Source of the DNA: Tubulanus polymorphus
Taxonomy: Eukaryota; Nemertea; Palaeonemertea; Tubulaniformes; Tubulanidae
Direction of reading: 5' to 3'
NCBI RefSeq assembly: GCF_964204645.1
Contig: NC_134031.1
Span: 1,488,001-1,552,000 of the forward strand
Length of the DNA: 64,000 nt
Part shown: piece after piece, positions 10,945 to 23,048 of the stretch
Layout of the letters: every line of letters starts with the position of its first letter
Position numbering within the stretch: position 1 is the first letter of the stretch
Made by a program: the position numbers and the translations under genes
Notes under the pieces: model-generated
Database searches by the model: none
The model's input: the letters and a program-made list of their open reading frames with translations, nothing else
What the model was told of the DNA's origin: nothing

Positions 10945-13900
10945 ATGAAAGAAGACGAACCAGGTAAATCTACATCAATTAGATATCTATCTCTTAAAAG
11001 GAAAACTTGTCATCATAAACCACAACAACCACTGACCACCCTCTCCGTCCGGTCGCCAGCCAGTCGGTACTCTAAACTCTTCTGACTTTTAGTCTTACGT
11101 GTACGTACTACTCACTCGGCACCTTCCCTGTGTAATCTTTAATTAGATCTGACACTGATCAGAGATAACTCAATCCAGATAGAATCAAACTTGTCTGCAT
11201 GTTTATGGATGCTGAATGAACTGTCAATCTGCATTCATCCTCATCCTGCTCTCTCATCACATCATCTCTGTATCACCCACAATTTATTTTCAGCTGCAGC
11301 AGAAGAGAAGACTCAACTGGCGTATGCCGCTATAGGTGTAGCTACAGTATGTTTATTAGTAGGAGTTCCGTTATGGTGGAAGACTACGACTGTTTATAGA
11401 GTCAATTTACCATACGATGATATGTACGCTCTCATCGAGAAGAAGGTCTGTATTTACTACTGTCTGTGAGGGTTTTAGTCAGTAACCTGTCTGTGGTTTA
11501 GTTTCACGATCGGATATTTTCACATAAGCCCATCGGATTATAGAAAGCTAACCACCAAAGATTAGGTAACTGACTATAGGCTACCGTGATTCTAATGATA
11601 TGTTTTATATCTTTCTTTTCTAGCTGGAATATACAACTCCGTTTACTGTTGTATACATGGGCGAGAACCCTAAGAAACAAGATTTGGCAACGTTTGCAAA
11701 GGAACTTCGTAAAACTATGCTATCATCAGGTATATCATATCTACATGATGAGAATATTCGTAGAGTAGCCGTGTTAACCGGGTTTAAAATAAGTAACAGA
11801 GACGAGTAGTACTGTGTAGGTTAACTATTTATTTGACGCACGAGATTTCGCTTCTAATGAATAGAAGCTTCATCAGGTGAACGACTCATTGACCTGATGA
11901 AGCTTCTACCGTATGTCGGTATGTATGTAGCTTAAAACCACTCCCTTCAGATAGACAATCTGCAGCTCTGACCATTCCCCCTTCAGGCAGTTATCCCTTA
12001 TAGTCTTGGTAGTGAAAGCGTGCTGATAAAATGTCTATGTCTGGTGTTTGCAGTTCATTTTTAATTAGAAATGTCTCCGGGTGAAGTACTGAACACATGT
12101 GAAGCGTGGACGATCAGTCTTTGAAATTGTGCTGATAAAATATCTGATGTTTGTAGTTGAAATTCAATTAAAAATGTCTCAGGTGAAGTTCTGAATACGT
12201 GTGAAGTGTGGACGATCAAAACTTGTTTTTGTGTTGTGACAGGGAGGGAGTCAGAGATCACCGCTGTGTATCGCGGTAACGTCAGACGATGGTTCGAGGA
12301 AGAGAAACAGTTATTCACGGCAGCCGTCGACGTTAATGATTTCACGGAGAAGATCGAAGCGGCGAAACTGATCGATGACATCGGACGTTATAAATTCTAC
12401 ATTTTCCCGTTGAATAATAAAATCAAACTGAGCCGATATCACATCACTAACAGACAAAATATTTATATATCTGAACCTGGTACGTAAACTAACAGTAGAC
12501 TCGGGGCCTCATGAGATCTCACCTGTGTTAGGAGGTTGCGTTTTCATTTAATACTGATAATTAAATACGTTGTTTTTAAAGATGATTGGAGCGGACTTGC
12601 TGATGAAATTAAAGTGTTAATGAATAACGTACTGGTGAATGAGGATCTGCTGGAGAATAGTTACCAAACTGCGAAAGGTCATCGATTGAGTCTAAAGGTA
12701 AAAATGGCGTAACTGTTGCATTGATTAAACTGTCCTGAATGCACAGTTAAGTTGAGGATCAGTTGCTCAATAATTGGTTAATGTTTATCAATGAATGGTT
12801 GACATATGACAATACAAAATCCACTGTTTGTCTTTATCCTATATTTGCGCAACTGACCTCTAATCGTTTGCGGTTTCTATTTTTCAGCCCGATAAAGATA
12901 GCATGAGATCAGTAGGATATCATCCTAACTACGATCTGACGTTTACATTAATCAATCCACAGCCGGACATCATTAGAGTTTCCTGGAACATCGAGACTGC
13001 TGTTAAAAGTAAGTATATTTTAGGGCCATAGAGGCCAGATATGGAGCCAATTGTGATCATGTTAAGTGAATAATAATCAACTCTCCTCAATTCTAGATTA
13101 TTTGAATCCATTTCTACAAGCGATGCAAGAATATTCGACATTTTCCGTAAAATCGCAGGTACATTTTTAGAGACGGTTTTGAATTTTTCGGTTAAAAATG
13201 TGTTTAATTAATAAATTGATGATATTGGTTTCAGGTTTTATATTATACATCGATTTCGGTTCGTCCAAGTAAAGATAATGCGGCGAACTGTTTCTATTTG
13301 AAACCACACGAACTTCCTCATTTAATTAATCCTATAGAAAGAGATTTAGGTAAGATTCAAATCAATCTTTATAAATCACGACTATTTCAAACTTCTTAAG
13401 ATCTAAAATATGTTTTTCACTTCAATTTCAGCTTCATTCGCGTCAAAAGACCCGAGTTTGAATTTTATCTTGTACATTCCGTACAGAGGACATTCACCTT
13501 TACACATCTATACAGCACAAGGTATACTACCCTTCATACTTACTAGAAATAAAATATTCTAATGGGAAAATATTCAAATTCTCCTTTTTCATTTTTCCAG
13601 GGAAACCGGCTTCTACAAATGCGTTTTTAAGTCCGCGTTGGGGAGGCGTAGTCATCGAAAATGTACCGAACCCAAAAAATCGTACACAGCTTCCGAGTCG
13701 GGAGACGTTAAATATGCAGCCGATAATGGGCAAATTTATAGAACAGTTGAGACAACTGATAGGAATTCAAACTCGTCTGCCATACGCTAATATCGAGTTC
13801 CAATCAGCGGGGATAACTGCAGTTACGCAATGGGTAAGAATATCACTACTACCCTGTTCTACAGTTGTGTAGGGTTCACTGAGATCTAGTTTCTGTAGTT

Positions 13901-15331
13901 TGTTACTTTCCAGTTCACTTTACTGTGGCTCCGGTTCACTTTACTGTGGCTCCGGTTCACTTTACTGTGGCTCCGGTTCACTTTACTGTGGCTCCGGTTC
14001 ACTTTACTGTGGCTCCGGTTCACTTTACTGTGGTTCCGGTTCACTTTACTGTGGCTCCAGTTCACTTTACTGTGGCTCCGGTTCACTTTACTGTGGCTCC
14101 AGTTCACTTTACTGTGGTTCCGGTTCACTTTACTGTGGCTCCGGTTCACTTTACTGTGGTTCCGGTTCACTTTACTGTGGCTCCGGTTCACTTTACTGTG
14201 GCTCCGGTTCACTTTACTGTGGCTCCGGTTCACTTTACTGTGGCTCCGGTTCACTTTACTGTGGCTCCGGTTCACTTTACTGTGGCTCCGGTTCACTTTA
14301 CTGTGGCTCCGGTTCACTTTACTGTGGTCCCGGTTCACTTTACTGTGGCTCCGGTTCACTTTACTGTGGTTCCTTTCCCTGTTTTTAGGAATTGAATATT
14401 TGGCTGAGAAAACGAACGATTGAAAACATAGCGACGTCAGCGGCTACCCTGAAATCATTGGCCGATCTTTTGGGTAAAATTAAAAACATGGTCATTAACG
14501 ACGACATTGGAAACGAGGTAAAGCCACAAACACGAACCTTCAGATTCAAAACTGACAGCATTCATCAGAGTTGAATCAATATTTGACTGGTTTCAGGTTC
14601 AGTTAGCAGTTGACTCAGTAACGAACGCGCATCAACACCTAAAACAAGGACTTCTACGAGACGCGTTTGAAGCATCGAAACAAGCACTGCAGGCTTCAGG
14701 TAACTATTCCTGCTAAACCTTACACAGGACCAGACACTTCACACATCAGCGTCGTATAGGAATAGTGTACATAATATATGTGGCCTTAAAGGTCCTCGAT
14801 TAATAGAACTGAAATTGCATATAGCTCCAGAGAATTTAAACAGTGAGCAGAGTATCAATAATCTACCTATATCTGTGTAAGAATCTTTCGTTTTATATTG
14901 TATCGTATCTAATTTTTAGAAAAGGCATTTTTTGACCCGTCACTGCTGGAGTTACTGTATTTCCCTGAAGATCAAAAGTATGTAATATATAATACAGTCA
15001 ACCCCCAATATTACCGCCCTCCCATTTACCGCCACCCGCCAGGTTTTCTCAATGTACATCACTATACAAATACAGAGCAAAACATCCCGATACACCGCCA
15101 TACTCTCTACATTCTGCACCGATGTGGGCGGTATATCAGGGGTTGACTGTACTTCAATCAGTATCCTCATACTTTATCCTCTTGATTGACGACAACTTGT
15201 TTTGTTTTTGTTTCAGGTTTGCTATTTATATCCCACTGTTTCTGCCGATCAGTCTCCCCATACTCACTTCGCTGTATTCCGCGTTCAAATATTTCCGAGG
15301 TAGAAATCAACAGAAACAAAAATCGAGTTGA
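10945..15331 (+). CDS. PIGS: GPI transamidase subunit S (PIG-S), complete
   Basis: Fourteen exons: 10945-10963, 11294-11445, 11624-11729, 12243-12479, 12582-12697, 12888-13008, 13097-13158, 13235-13349, 13432-13521, 13601-13833, 14389-14517, 14597-14699, 14920-14977, 15217-15331. They sum to 1656 nt, an open frame of 551 codons plus TGA (human about 555). PIG-S is an ER-membrane subunit of the complex that attaches GPI anchors to proteins. Seen: an N-terminal membrane segment ending GVPLWWKTTTVYRV, a lumenal body with the motifs RVSWNIE and FLSPRWGGVVIENV, and a C-terminal membrane helix opening FAIYIPLFLPISLPIL. The first exon is tiny (MKEDEP); its ATG is chosen because it gives the expected short cytosolic tail. 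A 460-bp minisatellite sits in intron 10 and a MITE in intron 13. The 3' end converges on SRP72. Confidence 0.97.
13911..14373. repeat. 21-bp minisatellite in PIGS intron 10
   Basis: About 22 copies of GGTTCACTTTACTGTGGCTC plus one C, with a few C/T variants. The array ends about 15 bp before the acceptor of exon 11. Because 21 is divisible by 3, the array stays open in several frames on both strands, which produces long but meaningless reading frames (13886-14395). Confidence 0.97.
14993..15152. mobile_element. Pogo-like MITE in PIGS intron 13
   Basis: Ends read TACAGTCAACCCC on the left and GGGGTTGACTGTA on the right, giving TA-flanked CAGTCAACCCC inverted repeats. About 155 bp. Inner parts also pair (ACCGCCCTCCC with GGGCGGTAT). 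The ends resemble Tc1/mariner/pogo non-autonomous elements. No coding capacity. Confidence 0.7.
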
Positions 15332-15741
15332 GGTTTTTCGATGTAACAAATAGATGGCGATAGCGTACGATCTCGGCTTTTTTCAAACCAACGAAAAACA
15401 TTCACAGCTACATTGATCACGTGCTGTAAGCTTTAGACAATGACTCGCAGCTCTAGATAAATGTTGTAATTCAAAGGAAAGTTCAATTTTTAAGCTTCTA
15501 TTGAAGTCTGCTGTAATTCGTTCCACATCGAAAAGACTCTGCCGCAAATTCATCATTGTTTTCATTCAGGGCGGTCGGGCTTTATATTCATGTACAGTAC
15601 AGTAAACTGACTTGCCTCGGTTCTCGCAGAACCAATTGGATTCCACCGAGACAGCGGCAAGTGAAAATTCCGAGACAGTCTGAGCAGTCTACTGTACTTT
15701 TCATTCATGGTTTGTTTATATTTATGTCTCGATCGATGTCA

Positions 15742-15747
15742 AATAAA
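15742..15747 (+). terminator. Candidate PIGS poly(A) signal
   Basis: AATAAA about 410 bp after the PIGS stop. On the opposite strand an AATAAA (TTTATT at 15870-15875) lies 26 bp past the SRP72 stop, so the two convergent transcripts would end within roughly 100-150 bp of each other. Confidence 0.5.
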
Positions 15748-15869
15748 ATACTGATTTTATAAGAAAAGACACAGAGCTTGTCTTCGATAAATGTAGGGTA
15801 GAGTTCATCGGAGTTTGAGAATTTCAGAAACCTGACAGAAACATCATTTACCCACAAGACATTTTGATA

Positions 15870-15875
15870 TTTATT
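15870..15875 (-). terminator. Candidate SRP72 poly(A) signal
   Basis: TTTATT on the plus strand, that is AATAAA in the SRP72 direction, only 26 bp beyond its stop codon. It would give an unusually short 3' UTR. Confidence 0.45.
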
Positions 15876-15900
15876 TCACGATTAGATTTAAAACATATTT

Positions 15901-18900
15901 CTACCATTTTGCACCTTTGCCTTTCTTCTTTTTCTTGTTGGCACCCTGAGGTTTCTGTTGTCGAGGTCCAGGGGTCGGGGTAGGTTGACTCGACTGTGAG
16001 GGTTTAGGAGAACTGATGTTACTCGCGCTCGGAGATGACATTACTCGAGTATCACTGGAAAAAAAATATGTAAAATAACATCAAGAATCAAGTGGTCAAA
16101 CGTGAGAGGAATCGATCTTGCCACAGGAGTTTGTTTACATAACTGGGAACAGTTGTATAGTCGTGATCACTTAAGTCTGAAATTGGTCTCAAAGATTGAC
16201 TATAGAATCCAAGATTAGTGTGATTAGATCTTGCAACAGGAGTGTGTTTACCGTGGGAACAGTTGTATCGTCTAGACAAAAGTCTGAAACTGGTCTGACT
16301 ATAGAACCCAAAATGGCATTAGAGTGGTCTTAAATCTAAGCCATGACTACAATTGGCCTCATTGGTTTCAGTCAATCTGAATCCCGAATCAGGTAAGGTC
16401 TATTACATCTATGTAACTAACTACAAAATGTTTATGAGCAAAACACTGTTGACAATGATGATGAAATTTACTCCAAATAAACTGTCCAAATAAATTTTTA
16501 TATCATCAACTGTGGTTTTTGCTCATTAACACTATCAGTCGAACAGTCAAAATGTTCGCTTTTCTTACCTTTCATAAGCAGACGAACCCTGGGTACCTTT
16601 TCCTAAAAACAGAACAAAATTATTTGTTAAATAATTGTAATTTGATGACGTCATAGGGGGATTGAGGAGGCAGCCATTAATAAAGTACCTATTTCTTTTC
16701 TCTTGTCTTTCCTCTTTCCGCGGTAGTAAGAACGTTCTCGTTTGGGTAACCATCGTTCCGGATCGATAACGGCGTTCGGGTCGTAGTCTTTTGGAAGTCT
16801 CTTCTTTTTCTTTTTCTTCTTTTTCTTTTCGATCAGTTCATCGCCGGCCCCACTGGAATACGAGAACACGTTATTTATCCCGGAAACAATGATGATCAAT
16901 TATATAAACGAATTGATCCAAATGATGACAAAAACACTTAGTAAATTGACTTTATCCAAATGACTTTAAAATGACTTTATCCAAATGACAACTTAACCAA
17001 GTTTTAACTAGTTTTGCCGATGTAAAATTTACCGTTCCGGAGATTTCGGTGTTTTCGGACTCTGTTCAGTTTTGCCCATTTTTTTCACGTATCTCGTACC
17101 GAGCGTAGATACTGCTGATTCTAACGCGTCAACGTCTATATCGGCGCTAGCGTCCGCTACTGACGGTAGATCTTTACTAATACTGTATCAATAGAGCGTT
17201 AAGTTGTCAAAACATTCTCAAGTTTAGTGAAAATTGCTAAGGGCACAGTTCCACAGTTCTGAATCCAGTTCAACAGATCGACTGCAAGTTTTCCTCCGAT
17301 CTCGAAATTTTCTCCGTAAAGCATCGATTGAATTCTGGGGCAGTCGGAGTCGGAGCGGGTTATTATCACATGAATTGGAGTACATCGGGAAATTTTAAAT
17401 ATTTTGCATCATATTTACGGATTTTCGATAGGCGCAACTGTGGTATAGATTTGAAAGGATACGCTTGAGCTTTCTTCTGGTCGAATTTAGAATAAGCAGA
17501 AATGAGCTGAGCCAATGTTTTCATATCTTGTGGATTCTTCCTACAAAAACAAAAACACTAAATTTGAATTTCTCTTTACGAAAACACGTTGCACAATGAC
17601 CGAAGAGCTGCCTCTGAAGATGGTCTACTCACCTGTAAACTTCTTCCAATAATCTGCTAGCGTTTTCTGGTTTGCCGTGTTTCAGATGCATATCGGCACA
17701 AATCTGTATCATGGACGCCAGATCTTTACTGTCCGACTAGAAATAATATACAATTTCATTTCAGAAAATATGAAATACCGGTACATATTATACGATCAAA
17801 TCAAAGGTTTTCCTGAAGCCTTGAAAGTTCTCCTTACATCATTTTTCTGATACCACTCGACAGCATTGTCTAAAACCTCGATCGCTTCGTCCATATCTTC
17901 CTGGTGTTTGTATAAAGTGACTAGTGATGAAACCTAAATAAACGCACAATAACAACAGAGTTTAGAAATATCACCGGTTAAAGATTTTCTCCTTTCTACC
18001 AGAACAGACCACTTGACATCTCTAATTGTAGTAATCATTACCAAAAGTAATTTGCCATCTTTAATGAAAAGATGAACTAGAAATAATTCAGATTTAATGA
18101 AAAGATGAACTAGAAATTATTCAGATCTAATGAAAAGATGAACTAGAAATTACTCAGATTTAATGAAAAAAGATGAACTAGAAATTATTCAGATTTAATG
18201 AAAAGATGAACTAGAAATTATTCAGATTTAATGAAAAAAGATGAACTAGAAATTATTCAGATTTAATGAAAAGATGAACTAGAAATTACTCAGATTTAAT
18301 GAAAAGATGAACTCGAAATTATTCAGATTTAATGAAAAAAGATGAACTAGAAATTATTCAGATTTAATGAAAAGATGAACTAGAAATTACTCAGATTTAA
18401 TGAAAAGATGAACTCGAAATTATTCAGATTTAATGAAAAAAGATGAACTAGAAATTATTCAGATCTAATGAAAAGATGAACTAGAAATTACTCAGATTTA
18501 ATGAAAAGATGAACTAGAAATTACTCAGATTTAATGAAAAGATGAACTAGAAATTATTCAGATTTAATGAAAAACGATGAACTAGAAATTATTCAGATTT
18601 TGAGAGTATTTTGATATTTTAAGTAGTAAGTTGAGCTCCTAAAAAGAAAGTGCAGAAACTACTCTCACTAATAGTAGTTGTAATCAGGTGTGTTCTACTG
18701 ATTGAATGAAATCTCTTACCACGCCAGGTCTATGATCGTCAGATCCGAGGTTTTTCAGAATATCACACGCCTTGTAAACGTGTCCTTGCGTCAGATACAT
18801 TTGAGCGAGAACGAGTTTCGTACGTAATGAAATATCTTCGTTATCATCGACCGATTTCTGTAATAATTCCGTAGCTTTTTCCGTATGTTTTTCTCTACAC

Positions 18901-21900
18901 AGTTGAGCTACTTGTATCAATCTCGGTAAATCACTGTCACGATTCTTTTCTTGTAATTCTTCGGCCATTTTAATGCACTGTTCGCCCTGTAAATAATGCC
19001 ACAGCAGCATAAAAATAAATCAAGACCCAGTTCTAGAGTCAAATCTTATAAATTGACAGCTCTGTGGAATTGGTAGTCAGTACAAGTAACCTGTCTGTAG
19101 TTTAGTATCAAGGTCAAATATTTTCACAAACCACACAGTATAAGCCAATCTGATCATAAAAGCAAACCACGGTCAACAATTAGGTAACTAAATATGGAAC
19201 TGGGTGCAGCTGCTGCAGCTGGTGTTTGTATTGTACCTGATTCATGTACATGTACAGTAAACAATGATTCATACTGATCACTTTACGCTGAGCGATCGTC
19301 AGTTTATGTTGAAGTCCGTCTGCCGTCGCGACCTTCATTTTCTTCTTCGAATCAAATACATTTTGATCCTAAAATCAATAAATATGACATCAAATATCGG
19401 AGGAGAGGAAATATACTGAAAATGTGACGATTGAATATGAATTTTACCTTGTTACAAGCGACAATGTTATTTGAGGCTACAGCAGTTAATCCAATATCAG
19501 TAGGTCTGAAACATCACACAAACAATCATTTCAAATCATCACCTTTATACTGTTAAATACTTTTACAATAATTTTCAACAAAATATTACCTTTGTTTAAT
19601 GACTTGGTTGTAAAGTTTTAACGCTTGATCATTTTTACCCATCATTTGTAAAGCACAGCCTCGTTGTACTCTGTAAAATAATTGAAATGAGTAAATCTGA
19701 AGTCGAGCTTTCATCCAAAATAAAACGGGATTTCTGATTGGCTGATAATGACATCATCTAAGCTGCGCATGTAGCTGCCACTCGGACTAGTGCGGCAGGG
19801 TTTCGTACCGTCGCAATCTCGTTGCCATTAGGTTCGAATCCCAGCCGGGGGAGGATGATCCCCACCGGACGTAGGAGTTTTAATACAATACGAACCGGAT
19901 GACTCCTAATTCAGCATCTATTTCCTCTTCAGTAACGTCGGGATCATCTTCCAAAAACTTACGACATAATTCTAAAATATGAGATAAACATCATTCACTC
20001 AATATTATCTTACTGCATGGGGGCTGATTTTTTGATGTTATAACACTATGAGAATTAGAGAAATTTCTAGGTTTATAACGTTTTAATTCATTTATTTTTC
20101 ATTCAAAGTTTTCCAGGTCAGTAGCCACACTGTCAAAGATCATCTTTAGGTCTAAGTTTTTTATTAAGTATAACAACCAAAGACTAGGGGTCAGTTGCTC
20201 AAAAGTTGGTTTAGAGTTAACCAGTGGATAGTTGGCATAGTGACAATTAAACTTTCATTGTTACTATGGTATTTATCCACTGGTTATCTTTAACCAACTT
20301 TTGAGCAACTGGCCCTAGGCTTTTGAGACTGAACTTTTAAGTCATGATTATGCAAATGGAACCTGAATTTGCTGCATTTGGGCGACTAACACAAACATGG
20401 CTTATGAGTTAAGACTGGTCTAACTGGGTGGCGTCACTTTTCACCCATTTACAAATTCCCGGATTTTTTCTGATGTTACAAGACAAAGTGAATTAGAGAA
20501 ATTTCTAGGTTTAAAACTATATTCAATTCATTCATTTTTCATTGAATCACGTATTGATAAAGAAACATGTGGTCAATTCAGTTATCTGCCATTATTTCTA
20601 GATTTTTCTGATTCCCTGAGTTTTCCAGGTTTTCCAGGCGAGTCACCACACTGTCAAAAACACTTCTGTTCTTTATTTAAGTCTAACATCCAAAGACTCT
20701 AGGCTTTTGAAACTGAATTTTTGAGTCATGATTATGCAAATGGAACCTGAATTTGCTGACTGTTAATACATAAATTCCGAACATTTCATACCTTCAGTTT
20801 CGTGTAGTTTAGCGACTGCTTCTGAGAACTTTCCGCAAGCGAGTAATTGACAAGCCGCGTTATAACTCAATTCATACGTATCCTCTCGAATCGGACAAAT
20901 CACTTCATCATCCTCTTTATCCTGCTGTAGAGCTACGACAACCGCTGATAAATTAGTCTCTCGCTCATCTTCAAAATCATCCTGAAAATCATCACGAAAT
21001 ATTGAAAATCAGTTGATTACAGGTTGAGAATCAAAAACACGCGGATGAATTCGATTCTTACCGATGAATTACGAATGAGGTCTTTATAAACTTCAAAACA
21101 TTCTTCATGTTCTTCTAATCTGTATAACTGAAAAAAATAAAAGAGGCAATTAACCTATTATCCACAACTCAGTTTTACAGGCAAAATCAGTTAATTTCCA
21201 ATGTTTCAACACTAGAGACATAGCGTCTAAATTATGTTACACTTACAACTTGAGCCAAAAGTTCTTTAATTTTCAGGCTGGGATTCTGAACGGAACGCAG
21301 CGTAGTTAAAGCTTCTTTTGTGCGATTCAAACGATATTCGCAATACGCCTGTTCGAACGACAGATCGCTGAAAAACAATTAAAACATGCATTTCATGAGC
21401 CGTTAATCAATATCTATATATAGTTATAATGAGTATTACACCGGTACTGATATAATGATGGATTAGCGGTAGTAATACTTACACATCGACAGTGGCTGAT
21501 TTACGAATCAGGTGCAGAGCATCGGTAAATCGATTTAAATGTAAAAAACAAACCACTTTACAATGAACGGCTTGAGGTTCACCGGGTAATTCATTCAATA
21601 CTGAAATATATACATTTAAACATTAATACATCGGTCAATTAGAATTACAGGTCAGGCCATATGTCAGCAGACAGGAGCCGGACCGGAGGGCCTGAAAATG
21701 ACTGCGACTGCGAGAGGTCCTATCTGGACTGTGTGCAAAGTATGGACACACTCCCAAATTGGTGTTCTGGAATTTTTTCAATACTAAAATCATTTGACCT
21801 TCATGGTGTTTGGTCTAATCATGGCTCCAACCACCCCAATAAAATTATCAAGCTGCTCCAGTCTAAAATGTATCTCTTTTATTCTTCTTCGTGGCTATTT

Positions 21901-22785
21901 CAAATCAACGACAGTAATTCCAACCCCAAATTAAGGACTTATAAACTTTTTAAAAAACGCTTTGAACTAGAAAAATATATTATTTCGAACTCTTTCCTTA
22001 AAAGACGCGAATTTTCCAAACTGCGTCTCGGTTCCCATCGGCTTAGAATCGAGACGGGGCGTCACTGTCGTCCATTTTTACCAGCCAATGAGAGATTTTG
22101 CCTCTACTGTACTGTAAATAAAGTCGTTGAGGACGAATCCCACTTTTTACTCGAGTGTCCCTCGCTTCATCCTGCCAGAGTCTCCATTTTATCCTCACTT
22201 GTATGTTTCACAGAGTTTGAGTCTTTTTGTGTTTTCGATAAATTCCTATTTTTGATGTCCTATAACAACGGAGACTATGAAATTGCCAGCCTTATGTGTA
22301 ACCTAGTTAACTCTTTATTTGCCCTCCGTTCAACACTTTGATTCTTTTATATTATATTCACTTGATTGTATCGCCACCTAGTTTCCTTGCTGTAATATTA
22401 TATTTTGTTTTACGTTTAACATATTTTATTTGTAAATATTCTCTATTCCTATGTTATCCATTATAAAAGCGATTTTAAATGTATGTCCACTCTTGTACTG
22501 TTTTCCCTGTGTCTTGATGTTAATATTTTATTGCATGTCATTTCCTATGTAACTTGTGTATTATATGGAGCAATAAAATTAAAGTTCAAGTTCAAGTTCA
22601 AGTTCAAGGTCCCTGCTCATCTGGCTTAGATTAGAATGGACCAGCAGGCAGGACACTGGTTTCTGGGAAGACTGACAGTTTTACTCACATTTATTGACGG
22701 TTTTTAAAGCGGCCTCGTAATTCTGATTCTGTCCATATTTATTCAGATCCGACCATAAACTGGCCACACCAGCAGTAGCAGCCAT
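15901..22785 (-). CDS. SRP72: Signal recognition particle 72 kDa subunit, complete
   Basis: Seventeen exons, listed in transcription order: 22689-22785, 21483-21600, 21247-21367, 21062-21127, 20792-20981, 19896-19971, 19590-19670, 19448-19505, 19237-19368, 18720-18986, 17838-17933, 17633-17736, 17463-17540, 17033-17182, 16689-16852, 16569-16602, 15901-16054. They sum to 1986 nt, 661 codons plus TAG (human 671). SRP72 binds SRP68 and 7S RNA in the particle that targets ribosomes to the ER. Seen: N-terminal LWSDLNKYGQN, TPR-type helices through exons 2-13 (AYCEYRL, ALKLYNQVIK), the diagnostic DQNVFDSKKK, and a lysine run followed by the RNA-binding signature DPERWLPKRERSYYRG near residues 567-583, ending in a basic tail KKKKKGKGAKW. 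Donor GTATCC at exon 13 is preferred over a downstream GTAAAT because it keeps phase and restores family similarity. Exon 6 has a weak donor, GTTCGT. Confidence 0.97.
18062..18600. repeat. 33-bp minisatellite in SRP72 intron
   Basis: About 16 copies of a 33-bp AT-rich unit (core AATGAAAAGATGAACTAGAA followed by ATTATTCAGATTT), with variants in A-run length and ATTACT for ATTATT. It lies between exons 10 and 11 and has no coding relevance. Confidence 0.95.
20187..20317. mobile_element. 131-bp palindromic MITE, copy 1
   Basis: Opens GGGGTCAGTTGCTCAAAAGT and closes with its complement ending GAGCAACTGGCCC, with AACCAGTGGATA mirrored by TATCCACTGGTT inside. It lies in an SRP72 intron. A second, closely similar copy is in SRPRB intron 3 (23554-23684), and a decayed one may lie near 12750-12830. 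Confidence 0.85.
21640..22608 (+). mobile_element. 5'-truncated non-LTR retrotransposon (LINE) fragment
   Basis: Inserted antisense in SRP72 intron 1. An open frame at about 21661-22341 shows the features of the C-terminal end of a LINE ORF2 protein. Basic helices with KLRTYKLFKKRFELEKYI are followed by KLRLGSHRLRIETGR, then a CLYC...H....C knuckle (C-x2-C, H, C spacing with EDESHFLLEC). The stop is at 22339-22341. The 3' region carries AATAAA and ends at about 22608 in a short TTCAAG-type tandem tail, typical of several LINE clades. The reverse transcriptase core and endonuclease are missing, so it cannot move by itself. The intact frame suggests a fairly recent insertion. Clade (CR1, L2 or RTE type) is not resolved. 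Confidence 0.75.
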
Positions 22786-23048
22786 ATTTACTACAGCAAT
22801 ACACTTTTAAACGGCGTCGAATCCGTGACGGTTAGTGTGTTAGAATCTATAGAATCGTGCTCGCTGCGGTACTCTAATACCCGGCGCCTTATCTCCTCCT
22901 TCATTTGGGCTCATTCTGTTGGTAGATTCAGACTCGATGATCAGTAGATCACGTGGTTCATTAGGGTTAGGGTTAAGGGTCCAGATTTACCAACAGAATA
23001 AGCCCCTTCAACGCGAACCAGGAAGTGAAATTCAGTAACTCCAGAATC
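22786..23048. promoter_or_regulatory. Shared SRP72/SRPRB bidirectional promoter region
   Basis: Only 263 bp separate the two divergent start codons. An imperfect inverted repeat (GGGCTCATTCTGTTGGTAGA at 22907, mirrored by TTACCAACAGAATAAGCCCC near 22987-23006) spans the middle. Close to its centre is CACGTG (22950-22955), the palindromic E-box bound by bHLH-zip factors, followed by TTAGGGTTAGGGTT. No clear TATA box was seen. Function as a shared promoter is inferred from spacing. Confidence 0.65.

Noticed and set aside
13886-14395. Open frames of 156-162 codons on both strands over the PIGS minisatellite
   Set aside because: The repeat unit is 21 bp, a multiple of three, so frames stay open without selection. 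The region lies inside an intron defined by the phased exons on both sides.
17419-17462. Longer version of SRP72 exon 13 using a GTAAAT donor
   Set aside because: That choice ends in the wrong phase and leads to a stop in the next exon. The GTATCC donor at 17462 keeps phase and restores family similarity.
18062-18600. CRISPR-like array
   Set aside because: Units are contiguous 33-bp tandem copies without unique spacers, in an animal intron. The same holds for the arrays at 13911-14373, 51724-52050 and 2980-4128.
21661-22341. A host gene nested in SRP72 intron 1
   Set aside because: The frame matches a LINE ORF2 tail and is followed by a tandem TTCAAG 3' end. It is best read as a retrotransposon fragment.
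22961-22976. Interstitial telomeric repeat
   Set aside because: Only two to three TTAGGG-like units are present, too few to be more than chance or a binding motif.
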